Assembly: GCA_963556255.1 (NCBI GenBank) | Contig: OY744604.1 | Span: forward strand, 25,987,099-26,051,098 | Length of the DNA: 64,000 nt | Direction: 5' to 3' | Origin: Allolobophora icterica | Lineage: Eukaryota; Annelida; Clitellata; Crassiclitellata; Lumbricidae | Shown: positions 23,832 to 36,000 of the stretch, piece after piece | How the letters are laid out: each line of letters opens with the position of its first letter | Position numbering within the stretch: position 1 is the first letter of the stretch | Position numbers and translations under genes: made by a program | Notes under the pieces: generated by a model | What the model was told of the DNA's origin: nothing | The model's database searches: none | Seen by the model: the letters and a program-made list of their open reading frames with translations, nothing else

Positions 23832-26644
23832 GAACTTCTTTAGCGCCGCCCTTAGAATACACAATACGTGAAACAATATTTTGTGGATGTTGAGTGAAAT
23901 GTATTTGTAGCCTACTTATGGGTGAGGTTTACTTGAATCATAGCTTTTTTATGGGCATTGACTTTCATTTGCTATTTTCATTGACTTTCATTTGCTATTT
24001 TCATTGACTTTCATTTGCTATTTACATTGACTTTCATTTACTATGTTTATTGACTTTCATTTGCTATTTTTGGTTCTTCTCAGTTTGAAGTAGGCCTAAC
24101 TTAAGTTGGAGTGTCATCTTAATAGTTTGTCTTGCAGACAAAGAAATATTACATGAGTACTAATAACTTTAATTTGCTCAGCTGTAAAACTCAATGCTTT
24201 TAATTAAACCAATTATAGTGACTAAGGATGTGTCAGTAACGGCTCTGTTCGGTTTCCAAATTGTTTTCAAAGTCTTTTCGGTTTCGGTTCTGTTGAGATA
24301 TTTTTAACGGTTCGGTTTTTGTCGTTTTCTTCTGTTTTCTTTATGCTTTAAGTATATACAGTCCAATTTTGCTGTGCAGTCCTGTTAAAAATGTATTTTA
24401 TGTTCAACTGCTAATCAGTTCTTAAAATGTCGGCAGTTTGCACGACGCCCGAGTAGGAATGAAGTAGCTTATATAGGCTAGAAGTGTCACCTGTAATACT
24501 ACAAGACAATATGGGTATTCGATGGTAGTCTACTATTTAGATGTTCTGATGCATACATTAATGCATGTATACAAACATATTGATGGCGTCAAAAGCCTAT
24601 CCGAATCGATTGCACGCTGTCTTTGAACGATGATTTGTTAGTTTGTTATCGAGTGACTCGAGTCACTAAATGTATCAAGTCTGACTGTTTAGATAGCTGT
24701 TGATATTTTCAGCAATGGGCAAAAGACTTTTGAAATGTATTTAAAACAGTATTTTAATAACTCAGTCTTCTAGTTGTGTGTGCCTTTTGGTCGTAGATCA
24801 TGTGGCGTTGTGCAACTGCTTGATATCGGTTTTGGTAGGGGCCTCTTCTAATTGACACAAGATGAAGTAAAGATTAAATTTAAACAACCTTATCTTGGTC
24901 TTTGAAGATGTCCTTTGAAAAAATATGCACGGTCGAGGCCATACGGTCGCTATAGAAAAACCTGGACACTTACGTTTGTATGTAAGTATTTGTATACATG
25001 TATCTGGATACCTACTATGGTGCCTTTATTTAAAGTAGGCTACATTACATAAGCGCTGCCTACATCAGCCTATGCGACGTTAAATGTCATTTACAATATT
25101 AACAAGCACTTATGTCTGTCTGCGATTCGGTGGTTGTGGTTTACTGTTGATAGTTGTGTTGTCTGTCCGTCTGTATAGACGTCCAATTATATAAATAGCA
25201 CTGCACCACATAATTATTAGGAACAGGCAAGACAGGGTTAGGCAACATGCGACTAAACGGAGCTACAGGCTGTCTGGTATATGTCTGTCTAGTTGCCTGC
25301 GTCTCTTGTTCCGTCCGTCCGTCCGTCTCTTTTGTTGCAGGCCTCTGATAATGACACTGAACCCTATTTAGTTTTGGGCAAGGTGGTCTAACGTGTTGCT
25401 AACTGAAGTAATAAATGCCTGGTACTATACGTTCACACATTGTGTTCAATACATATGTAATATAGCTTATTTGACGATAATAACAACGCACTTTCACATC
25501 CTTGTTATAAGGACTTACAGTACCAGCCTAGGCCTATGTGCCCATTAGAATATGCATTGAAATAGCTATTTAGACGCATAATGTGTTGGACTATAGACTA
25601 TAGCAGAGGATCCGAAAAATTCGTATCCTCTAATTCGCTCGGAAGCACTGCAGGGCCATGGTCTAACAAACAACAACGCACCTAATGTCGCAATAGGCGT
25701 TACGCTTAATTGATTAGCTGAGATCGGGCGAATGTGATTCAGTGGCGCATGATCGTCTATAAAACTTGACGGTGAAAAAAGACAATAGGGCCTACAGCTA
25801 ACAAATGACGCAAACGAATCCTGAAGGGTTTTCTCTCACGGAAAATATTCGTCAGTCTGAAGCCTCCGTTGAACAAAGCACAACAACAAATAGAAAGACT
25901 CCGGTCATTGCAGCTTTAAACAGTCGGAATCAAAAGGTTTTCGAAGTTTTGTAAAAGGCTTTTCCAGGTCGTCAAGGTAAGAACCATTCTGATCTGAATC
26001 GATTAGGCCTACTGTCAAAACACTATCCAGTGTATCTGTCGGCTATAATTATATATATATATATGATATGATTTCAGTGTATTGCGCGACCTAGAGATGA
26101 TCCTCTGAATAATATTTCTGTATTCCATATCAATCTTAGGGGCTAAGTAATAGACCTACATCTAGCAATAGACTCGCATATATATAGTTATATACATATA
26201 TATACATATATATAATTATTATATATATATATATGTGTGTGTGTGTTTGCTTATAAATGTATGTATAGGCCTATATGCATGTATGTAAAGTGTATTTGTA
26301 ATGTGTATTTATGTATTCCTGTATGTATATAATGGTATGACTTAAAACACTTGATATGGTGCCTTTTAGGTAGTCCCCTACCTCACAAAATGTTACAAGC
26401 TATTACTTGAGGACATATACGCGCTACTTAAATTTTTATAATAATATATTAAATATGTATATATTATACATCAGTAATAATATTATATTATGTGGATGTG
26501 TTTTCATTAACAGATAACATCTAGACCCACACCTTAGGCCTTTCGCGTAGGCTATACCTATATAGGCCTCTAATAGCACTGGGCGTTTTCATGCAGCTGT
26601 AGTGGAAGAGTATCGCAACATTGTGCTATACATAGCAATGTAAA
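23832..26644. other. Intergenic stretch without supported gene
   Basis: Contains the 23-bp minisatellite at 23950-24073 and AT/TATATA runs at about 26045-26065 and 26180-26240. No coding frame with domain or splice support. TAGGCCTA-type palindromes recur. Confidence 0.6.
23950..24073. repeat. 23-bp minisatellite, about five copies
   Basis: Unit CATTGACTTTCATTTGCTATTTT repeated about five times, with the fourth copy most changed. Confidence 0.9.
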
Positions 26645-26652
26645 CCTAGGAC

Positions 26653-27196
26653 CAAAGCTCGAGGGTGCGTACCATACGTATTCTATTTTTTGAAAGGTAT
26701 ACGTACGTTTTTTTAACGTACCCTATTTTAGGGTACGTAAACAATACAAAAAACGTTAACCACATTAAATAATTGTTTTTCGCATTTTTCAACACTTTAA
26801 CGTGCGTCCATTTCTTCCCACGTTCTCTGGGCATCGCTGAATCGCTGACTGATGCGTATAAAGATATACTAAAACTTTCGAGTTACAGAAATTTGCAAAC
26901 CAGTGACGTGTAGGCTACTTAGCTCTCCTCAGAATGAAAGTACAATTTGCAGTAAATTAATTATAAAAATTTTTACCGAAGAATTTATCGAATTAAATTT
27001 ACTGCTACGCTACCGGAAGTACCGGTTTCAATGACGCATACTGTTGACGTCAGATTATACGTAGGCTATGGGTCGCCGAGTAAACCATAAATAAATTTTT
27101 TTGTATGATACGTACCATACGCGTATTGTATTTTTTGAAAGGTACGTGCGTATTTTAACGTATTCTATTTTAGGGTACGCGTACCCTCGAGCTTTG
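26653..27196. mobile_element. MITE with CAAAGCTCGAGGG termini (544 bp)
   Basis: Left end CAAAGCTCGAGGGTGCGTACC mirrors the right end at 27176-27196. Left flank is CCTAGGAC (26645-26652). The matching right-hand CCTAGGAC is split by the hAT inserted at 27204 and is recovered as CCTAGGA plus the C at 28384. Subterminal blocks built on TTTTTTGAAAGGTA and CTATTTTAGGGTACG occur in direct orientation at both ends. Non-coding. Confidence 0.75.
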
Positions 27197-27203
27197 CCTA
27201 GGA

Positions 27204-28375
27204 CAGTGATGGCGAACCTATGGCACGCGTGCCAAACCTGGCACGCCAAAAGATTTTGCTTGGCACGCCACCTGAACTCTCAACTTTCGTGTTTTTTCAT
27301 ACTTTTCATATTTATCCATTTATTACATTCAGCATTTTCTGTCATGCTTCATTGTCACATAAAATTATGGTAATTGTAAGACTTTAATTTTTAAATTGCA
27401 TTTAATAGATGACTCTTGAATCATGTCTGCTGCTATTATTGTAACCTCGACCTTGATTTCTTCTAGCGGAAGCTGCTAACAGGCGTTTCGTCTAATACAG
27501 AATATGATTTAGAATCATTAAATTATTAGACATTTAATACAAATAAATTAGTAACATAATGTCGTTTTCAAAAAAGCTTAAGAAACAAAAACTTTCAGAT
27601 GAAGGAAGTGGCAGGGACTTTCAAGACGTGTGGGCTGATAAATAGGGCATGGTTAGGAAAAGTGAAAAAATTTGAAGGAAGTGCAAAATTTCTAAAAATA
27701 TATACCAATACCATCTCTTCAGAAATGTAGATCTTCAAATCTGTGAGTGGATAGATATTCACAATTTTGAAATGCAACTTGTGGATTTTCAGTCAAGTTT
27801 AATTTGGAGCAAAAATTCGTTGACTTGAGACAACAACCGGAAACTAGGCCTATCGTACGTGATCATTTGGAAGGAACAGTATTGAAAATTTTGGCAGAAA
27901 ACGAAGCTTTTGGAACATGGATATTGCTTCCAGAAACATTCATCACACCCAACACATTCGTATTTGGAATTTTATCCATTTTCCGTCAAGTTACTCGTGC
28001 GAAGCGTTGTTCTCAACCATGAATTTCTACGTCTGGCATTAGAAACAGATTAACCGATAATACAGGCCTAAGTGCTGCATGCGTGGCATTGAAAACAATA
28101 AAATAAAAACCAGACATAAAACAGCTGGCATCTTTCAGCAGTAAAAATAAGTCACACCAACAATTTAATGTTCCATATAAAATTATAAATATAAATAAAT
28201 CGCATTATTAAGTCCAAAAATAATACAATGACTTTTCAGTAGTGGCATTCAGTTTTTGGGTAGGTTACTTCATTCTGTGTTCATTGGTTCAATGCAATTT
28301 CTGGCACGCGAAATTTTCCACATTCTTTAAGAACTGTTTTCTGGCACGCCAGCTAAAAAAGGTTCGCCATGCCTG
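27204..28375 (+). mobile_element. hAT (Charlie-like) element, decayed, 1,172 bp
   Basis: Ends CAGTGATGGCGAACCT and, in inverse, CAGGCATGGCGAACCT. A perfect 8-bp duplication GCCTAGGA is at 27196-27203 and 28376-28383. The interior carries a decayed transposase end: frame 27804-28022 holds a FNLEQKFVDLRQQ / HLEGTVLK stretch, and just after it comes GIRNRLTDN, the conserved C-terminal hAT block. Nested into the right target duplication of the preceding MITE. Confidence 0.85.
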
Positions 28376-28384
28376 GCCTAGGAC

Positions 28385-29257
28385 AAGCAACACTGGAGTT
28401 ATTGTATGAGACATAGATCTAGCACAATTTCTCATATGACCCACTTGACTAGGCCAATATTAGTTACTAGACTAACTAGAGTATTTACCCGTCATATATG
28501 ACAGGAATTCTGAGTATATATCATTTGCTGAGTTTGAACTATGGATGACAAACTGCTGCTATGAGGAATTCACTGTCCTCAAAGAGGCATCCAATTCGTT
28601 TATTGATTCCAGGCAAGAGTGCACCATAAAGAGCTCTAGTTCACTGCCGGCAGGTAGGGATGGAGGAACGGATGGATGGGGTTTGTTTGGCGGTCAGACC
28701 GGCGGGTGCGCGCCGGCGGTGGTGAGGGATGGATGGAAGGAATTTGCTTGTCCATCAAGCCTGTCTGTCTGACCGTCCATCTGTCTGTCTGACCGTGCGT
28801 CTGTAAGTCTATTATCCCTGGGCCTGTCCAATTTTCGGCCCTGCAATGACATTCCGTAAATTCCACTGTACATTCCAGACCGTTTGCCGACAGACACACT
28901 CTCGATGGATATTATTATTTAGGATAGTAATTATGGTTGTAGTCATCCTGAGGTAGCAAGATCATAGAAAAAGATGCGGCATAACAAAGTGTAAGTAAGT
29001 AAGTAAGTAAGGTAAGCATTATGCAGGCATAAATACTGTATATACTATATAGGCATGCATGTGTGTATGACTGTATGTATGTAGGTACCTGGGTCTGTAT
29101 TTATGTGCATATGTAGGTATGCATGTACGTATATATTTATGTATGTATGCATGTATATCTACCTATGTAAGTTTTTATGTATGTTTGTATGTATTCCCAC
29201 ATGTGTGCATATACATGTTTTGTATGTATATGACCTTTTATTTAGCGCATTTTTAAT
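28385..29257. other. Low-complexity intergenic stretch
   Basis: GGATGG/TCTGTCTGACCGTC-type purine and pyrimidine repeats lie at about 28650-28810, AAGT repeats at 28989-29010 and a degenerate TGTA tract at 29040-29225. No gene supported. Confidence 0.6.
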
Positions 29258-31945
29258 GTTTTAGATCAAATGATGAGGTTGGTGATTCTGGTAGCGTTGG
29301 TTGTGCTGATGGAGGTTGTCGAGGGAGGGCCATCCCGCCGAAGAAGTACGCCGCTGCCGAAGTCCACATTGGAGCACCCAACATATCAGCGCCCGAGGGT
29401 CAGAGGAGGACCCACACCATTCCCTAGAACAGACCGTTGGGGAGGAGGACAGCAGCCACCCAACCACGGGGGTGACGGAGCCCCAGACGGAAGAACACCA
29501 AGTCCACCGCCGGATGGAAAATCACCTTCGGGTAAACCACCCGCAGAAGGAGGATCGCGCTAGATGGATAATCATCTCCACCAGGAATTGATGGAAATTC
29601 GTCGCATCCTCCACCTAACTAGGGACCACCGCCAAATGGTTAACCAATAAATGATCAATAAACACCAAATGGTCAACCATATATAAGCACTTTGAATAAA
29701 TGACATTCGGTGACTTATTGATAGCCTAAATCATTTTGTTCAACTATAACTCTCTGTATAGAAAACCGAATAGTAGTGACAATGCATAGGGCCTACTAAG
29801 CAGTAAGATAAAGATTGTATTGCAATAAATATGCTTATGCAGTTTATTAAGTAGTTAACATTGGCCAGACAACTTCTCTATCGTCTTTGTTCAAGCCTCA
29901 GGTTCACGAAAACTCCACTCAGCGCTCGTGAATAACCTGGTGCTCTGCGCTTAGCCTTAGAGTAGCGCTTTAGATACTTGGAGTTTGCGGTTACGATTAC
30001 CATTACTCGCTCATTGGATGCACTAACGTTTATTGGTTCCGAACATAAACGAGACTGTGTTTCCAGTTTTTCTCTGTCGTCGGCCATTGTCCCTGGAATT
30101 TATTGTCTATTTCTGTAGGCTTCGCTGCTTATGTAGTCGTTTAATTCAGGACTGATATCCCATCTGCTTCAAATTGCTTACCCACCCATCCATGATCCCT
30201 CGCAGCCCATCCTCCGGTCTCAAGAGTCTCAAGGTTCTTTATTGCATGGTTCTATCCAATGCATTTTGTTTGTGGAATTCGATTTTGCTTAGAATCGATT
30301 ATCGATACATTATTTACTGCGATTACGGCACTACAAAATTTTCAGGTTTAGACCAGATTAGATAAAATCTTCAGTAACATTCGACTGAGTTTTTGCATTT
30401 CAGTCATTAATCTAGAATTCTCAAACGCCGCTTAAACATGCCACATATGCAATCCAACACAGTAACAATACATATTAACCAGTATACTCTTACAAATGAC
30501 AAGCCTGAGAAAAGTTTGACAGAGGAGGGCTTGGCATTGTAACATGATATTATTCTATGCTGTTATGATAACATTACAGACACCAATAATTTTCTAACAG
30601 AGCTGTAACCGATTTGCTACTCAAACGAAGAAAGTACTAGTTCGGGCCTTCACTAAGGCAGTCACTGAGAACGGACCTCGAGCAAGTCCTTCACGCAATA
30701 TTGCTCAGCACCATCGATGTTCTGTTGTTTGGTCATGTGTGCAATACTGTCCTACCTAACAGTGACCTAAATGTGACTGATTGACTGACTCACTCGTGTG
30801 TCTTTTAAGCATTTTTTGCTTGGTAGAAATGAAAAGATCTCAGAACAGTTCTTTTTATAGCATATAAAAACGTAATGTATGCACAGGCTAGACGCATGCT
30901 GCAGAATCACAGCTACACCTCAGATTTGATTGGTGTGGCTGTTACCTCCTCTCTCCGCCGTCACACAGAATATCCTATAATTATTTACCAGTGCCCAGTG
31001 TATTTGCAAGCCTGCGTACACAGCAATACTACCTAAGCCCTATATATGCATGGTTCCTTGCCCAGAGTTCACTGTTCATTGTTGCGTTTAAGAATTAAGT
31101 AAGGTTACCACGATATCGCTCATGAGCACTCAATAGCAACACCCAAATCTTCACCATTAAGCTACATGCTAGACCTAAGTGTGTTTTATTTGGAAAAAGA
31201 CGTCAACGACCTCATTAGCCATAAATGTCGTTAAACCTTAGAACAATGGCGATATTAGGATATTCTTTAAACGTTGCGCGTTAGAATCGTTTTCTTCACA
31301 AACGCAATGCTATAATATTGGAGAAGTTTTATGCGGAGTTCTTTATTACTTGCTGTCGCACTTTACTTCGTGTTCATGCATGGTCAGGTAAAGAGAGCAG
31401 CAACTTGTAACATTTTCAGCATTAATGCAAGCACAACGTAGGCCTACTATTATTGTAGGCCTACACTGAGTCGTTTTTTGTTTGAGAGTTAGGTACTGTT
31501 TTTGGTAACTGATTAAGCATTTAAGCGTTTCGGATTCTCTACCTTGTAAACAATAATGGCAGTTATACATTACTATTTACATAGCCCACTAATGAAAGAA
31601 ATGTCAAACTAAAACATAAAAAATAAAGTCTTCTACAAGCATACTATCGTACTCATAGATCCATTTATAATACGTGTGTTTTCTTCTGAGTAGGCAAAGC
31701 TCTCATGTCACATGTGGAAGGTAGTGGAGACGCTCATTTCTCACGCTAAGGTCCTTGAACCGACAATGGACGAATCAAGAGGTTTTTGACCATTTCATCA
31801 CAAGATTAACCGTTAATTCCCAACTAACGCCATTGCAAATTTCTACTGATTAGTGACAGAGGCATGGTCGTTATACACGGAGTTCATTCAGAAGGCTGGA
31901 ACCCGTATTCTAAGGCCTGACCTGCAGCCAGCTCGTTATAAATAT
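29258..31945. repeat. Segmental duplication, copy 1
   Basis: Aligns by eye, in the same orientation, with 58398-61985. Shared landmarks: ATGATGAGGTTGGTGATTCT at 29270/58405, CAGGTTCACGAAAACT near 29898/59008, AGCAAGTCCTTCACG versus GGCAAGTCCTGCGCG near 30682/59788, CAGTGTATTTGCAAGC versus CAATGCATTTGCGAGC near 30996/60774, and TTCTGAGTAGG near 31684/61682. Copy 1 lacks the hAT and foldback insertions found in copy 2. Boundaries are approximate. Confidence 0.75.
29270..29563 (+). CDS. Small secreted Pro/Gly-rich peptide precursor (97 aa, hypothetical)
   Basis: Starts at tandem ATGs just after an acceptor-like TGTTTTAG at 29265, suggesting an earlier untranslated exon. Residues 1-18 have the form of a signal peptide: Met-Met-Arg, then a hydrophobic run LVILVALVVLM, then EVVEGG. 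The mature part is rich in Pro, Gly, Arg and Asp, lacks cysteine, and includes GGPTPFPRTDRWGGGQQPP. Two AATAAA-like signals follow (about 29647 and 29692). No family recognised. A secreted host-defence or matrix peptide is possible but unproven. The duplicate at 58405 keeps the signal-peptide frame but is frameshifted after it. Confidence 0.5.
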   Translation: MMRLVILVALVVLMEVVEGGPSRRRSTPLPKSTLEHPTYQRPRVRGGPTPFPRTDRWGGGQQPPNHGGDGAPDGRTPSPPPDGKSPSGKPPAEGGSR

Positions 31946-31952
31946 TTCAATC

Positions 31953-32457
31953 CATGAGCGTCCGTAGGAATTTTGTATGGGAGCAACATTTTGTGTAGGG
32001 GAGCACAATGACGTTTTTACGGAGCTATTATGAACAATGGGCTATGATGGGCTAGAAAAGGAAATGATGTTGGCTTGTGGTGAGGGAAAAAAAGACGGTT
32101 TCGACCAAGGAAGAAATGGATGGATGAGTTTCACGTTGTAACTGGCATGAATTTGGAAGAACTAAGGGACCTGACTTCGAATAGGAAGCAATGGAGAATG
32201 TTTATCATGACGATCGCTAGAGCTCCAGGAGTTGACAGCACAAGGTGACAAGGTGATTATGAACAAAGAACTCGTGACAACTTTAAACATAAATAATGGT
32301 CAAGGATTTACTTAAATAATTAAGTGGTTTTCTCGCATAAAAATCGTGTTGGGACTGTTGTAATAATCATAATAATCAAAAGATTTTATTTTTGTGAAAT
32401 ATGTGCAAACTTCAGGGGGAGCAAATGCTCCTCTTGCTGCCCCTGCGAATGCCCATG
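31953..32457. mobile_element. hAT-like element (505 bp) with LINE fragment inside
   Basis: Ends CATGAGCGTCCGTAGG and, in inverse, CATGGGCATTCGCAGG. A perfect octamer TTTCAATC flanks both sides (31945-31952, 32458-32465). Confidence 0.75.
32035..32270 (+). mobile_element. LINE 3'-terminal fragment (RTE/L1-like)
   Basis: Encodes a piece resembling the extreme C-terminus of non-LTR polyproteins. A basic RRKKRWMDE-like run is followed by VTGMNLEELRDLTSNRKQW and RMFIMTIARAP. Located inside the hAT-like element 31953-32457. Confidence 0.6.
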
Positions 32458-32465
32458 TTTCAATC

Positions 32466-32776
32466 ACTTGCCAATTCAGCTGTTATGCTCTGGTCTTTGC
32501 AGCTACAGCTCGGACCCTAGCGAACATAGACCATCTCTTCAGATTTAGAGTTACTGCCTTTGCTCGTAAATTTGTTCAAATGAAAATAATTTATTGAGGC
32601 AGAAATTCAGTGAAGTGAGGCAGACTTCTCTATAAACTCGGAGATTTTCTTGCATTTCATCCTGATTGACAGCGCAATTAATAAACATGAACAACGTACA
32701 TGCATTTCTTTTCAGAGTCCAGTTAGGAAATGTCTCACACTGGTGATATAGAGAAGAACTATGTCGCACTCTTAAG
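32466..32776. other. Non-coding stretch before gene 3
   Basis: No first exon with a convincing start was found here. The 5' end of gene 3 is therefore unknown. Confidence 0.4.
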
Positions 32777-33007
32777 ATGTACGACTGTCATGCAATTACT
32801 CTGTCATCGACTTTTTAAGAGCCGAAGCTGTACTGGACAGAATGCAAGAGGCTGAACTCAGAGGGCAAAGAAATTCACTAAAGCAATGCATTCTCTTGTA
32901 CCAGTGGTTGAAGGACGCTTCGTCTACAAAATACGATTCCTTTCTGCAGGTGATGCAGATTACTGAGCAAGTGCATGTGGAAAACCTGCTGAGAGGAAGC
33001 ACTGAAG
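32777..33007 (+). CDS. Gene 3 exon 1 (first recognised): CARD-like
   Basis: 231 nt, 77 codons. Donor GAAG|GTAGGC, phase 1. Acceptor CTCTTAAG gives phase 1; a later acceptor near 32818 is an alternative. Helical with CARD-like spacing: VIDFLRAEAVLDRMQEAEL, then LLYQWLKDASSTKYDSFLQV and an ending EQVHVENLL as in CARD helices 5-6. Weaker CARD match than the other exons. Confidence 0.5.
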
Positions 33008-36000
33008 GTAGGCCTATAATTTGTAGTACCATTCGTAATATTCTTTTCTTCGGAAGGATAAGCTAAGAAACAAGTATACTGGGTGAACCGAGAATAATAC
33101 GGTTGAAAGTTAGCTCCAAGTTTGAATAGAATAGAATGGAATATAATATAATAAAATGGAATACAGTATAATAAAATATAGTACGCGAAGTGCAGTTAAG
33201 TATGGCACAATATGATAGGCCTAGACAACAACGCAAGACAATGCAATTGGAAACAATACAATACAGTACCTTATCTTATTAATTAAAGCGCACTGATTGA
33301 TAACGAGGACGAAGATAAGACGCAAACAAACTGAGAGCAGGACCAGAAAGACCAAACCGGTGTTTGAGTTTTGAATTTAAAGTGGTGTGCGAGCAGAAAA
33401 TCAACTGCTAGCCAACACACGAAGAATACGCAAGTGTTGCGACATTCACATACTCGATGACAATAAGCCTAAGTGAATTGGAAACAGAGTGAAAGTCTAA
33501 ATATATCAATGACCCACAAATTCGGTAGCTGTTATAAATACTTTAAACACAAGATTATAGTAATCACAATGTTTGTATCCATTTTCAACAATGACTAAAA
33601 TAACTTATTACTTTTTTATAGAAGACCACTTGCCATTGTTGGATATCAGACACCAGCGTTTAGAGAAAATCCGGCCTAAGATAGCAGATGTGATATGCAT
33701 TGACGAAGAATTGATTGCAGAGCTAAGAAGTTCGAAAACAATAAGCAGGACCGATGTCGATGAAATAAGGGCAGAGAAAGTTGATTATGTAAAGAGTTCC
33801 AAGCTGATTAGTGCTATTATGAGACGAAGCAACTACTCCTACAACAGTTTCCAAGAGGCTCTGAGAAAAACCCTGCAAACGGCAGCGGCTGAATTTCTTA
33901 GTGAAGGTAAGTATAATTATATGACATTATTAAGCTAAAGTAGTTTATTCACAGAGGTTTGCTGTTCAGTGTCTTCACAACTGTAATGATCTCCCAAACC
34001 ACACAATGATTCCCAGCTACACAACATGCTATAAGATGTTATAGTGTAGAGAAGAATCTATTTAGATTATATAATGCAGGATAGTAGAGCTACATAAATG
34101 TAACTTAATTAAAATGCCAGCAGCTAAGCCAGCATTGTAGGGATTAATTAATATTAGATAGAGGGGTTCATCATATCTACGCAAAGGACAGCAGACGATG
34201 TGGACTCACCCCATTGGTCAGGACGAACAGCTGATCAAAACCGTTATGGCGAAGCGGATGACGACTCGGTAACCAAGCAACCGTGGTGACGTGGCGTGGA
34301 GATGCGGCAGTTCGATTTTTGATTTCAATTGAACAAGACGTTCTAGAAATCTTGAGTGGATCGACTCGGTGGATGTTGGACTAAGTCGATGAGAGAGCAT
34401 CGTTAGTCAATATGATCGGTTTTGCGAAACGATCGATGCAGTTGAGTTTATAAGTCGAGACGTTGGACAGCGAGGATCGAATAATTCGAGTGAAACGCTC
34501 TCGTAACAAACCGTTGCGAAGCGTGACTTTCCATCATAGGAAGTCGACATTTGCGAAGCGATCTTGTCAACGGACTTAAAGAGTTATTCCGCGAGTGAAG
34601 TGTACGTTACTCTGGAGTAGTATTGCACACACTCGGGTTGTAACGACGGTCTCTTTGGGAGAGACATCAAGCCACGAGAAGTCACGAGAACGGTGGACAG
34701 TCGAGCTTCGACGAGGGAGAAACAAGGCGATTTGCGAACGGATCTGCGAACTCATCAGATGAATAAACGGATGAAAGACAGCTTTTCCACGAGGAACAAA
34801 CTGTGAGAACATTCCTTGCTAAAGGGTCTTACTGGGAGGTAGCAATAGGCAATAAAATCTAGATAGCAAAGATGCTGGCTAGGTAGGGAATAAGGCAAAG
34901 TAGACATAGGATAACTAGACAATGAACTGTTACATGCTTTAACTGATATACATTATATTCATATTCATTTAAATGCATACACAGGTGTTCTCTGTTCATT
35001 TCCCTAGTCAAATAGATAGGCCTATGCATATCCTTGTCCAGTAAAGACAAGATGAAACAAAACTAAAGTAGTCGTGGGTGTAGAACATAACACTAAGCAC
35101 TCTTAGTATAGGGTGGCGCTACATAAATGGGGGCTCGTCCGGGATTGAATTATATAATCAATTAAGGACATTGATTAAATCGATCTGGGATCATATCTTA
35201 GACACAAGTGGTGTATTTAGATAGGATTGAATAAGTAAACAGAGATATTTACTTACACGCTAGGTATAGCATATTTTGTCGTCTGCGGTATTCATTAATA
35301 CGCATGACGTAATTGAATTTTGAATTGTGACCAATCATACGTTGTCGAAGGTGAGGTCAGGTCAACGGTTGCAACTCGCAAAAGCTAACTATTGGTAAGA
35401 GTTAGGTCAGGTCAAGGTTGTTCAGTGTTTAAGTTATAAACAAGGTGAACTAGCTTTGAAATCTGAAATTTATCTTGAGCCTTATATCAAAGAAAATTGA
35501 TATAGCGCAATGGCTGGTGAGATTCAGAAGTGGATTAAGGTGGCGCAGGACCTTGGATACGCAGAAGATGCTGTTAGAGAATATGTCAAAGACAGACAGA
35601 ATGAGATTAGGGAAGATAAAAGGCGTGAGGCTGAAGAAAGGCTACGCCTAGCTGAACTGGAAAATCAAAAGGAAGATAAAAGACGTGAGGCTGAGGAAAA
35701 GCTACGTCTAGCGGAAATGGAAAAAGAAGAGAGACGGATCTCCGAAGAAATGAATTTGAAGAGGATGGAAATGGAAAATCTGAAGGAGATAAAACTTAAA
35801 GAGCTAGAGCTTCAGATGACACGTGAGACAAGACGAGAAGATGGAGATAGGATAAGACTTGATGGAGATGGAGAGTATTCTGGACAGGCAGATAATGCCA
35901 AATATGTTAAGATGCCCATCTTCAGAGAAGAAAAAGATTCTTTAGATGCCTATCTCCTCAGATTCGAGAGGACATGCACAGCATACAGGGTTCCGAATGA

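Noticed and set aside
29878..30087. 69-residue minus-strand frame in duplication copy 1
   Set aside because: The start codon and frame are not retained in copy 2, so no sign of selection.
32394..32597. Cys-rich short frames near 32.4 kb as a first exon of gene 3
   Set aside because: They overlap the right end of a hAT-like element and have no start or donor in suitable phase.
34218..35050. Small minus-strand frames in the LTR, repeated at 41077-41909
   Set aside because: They duplicate only because the LTRs do; no domain or coding signal.
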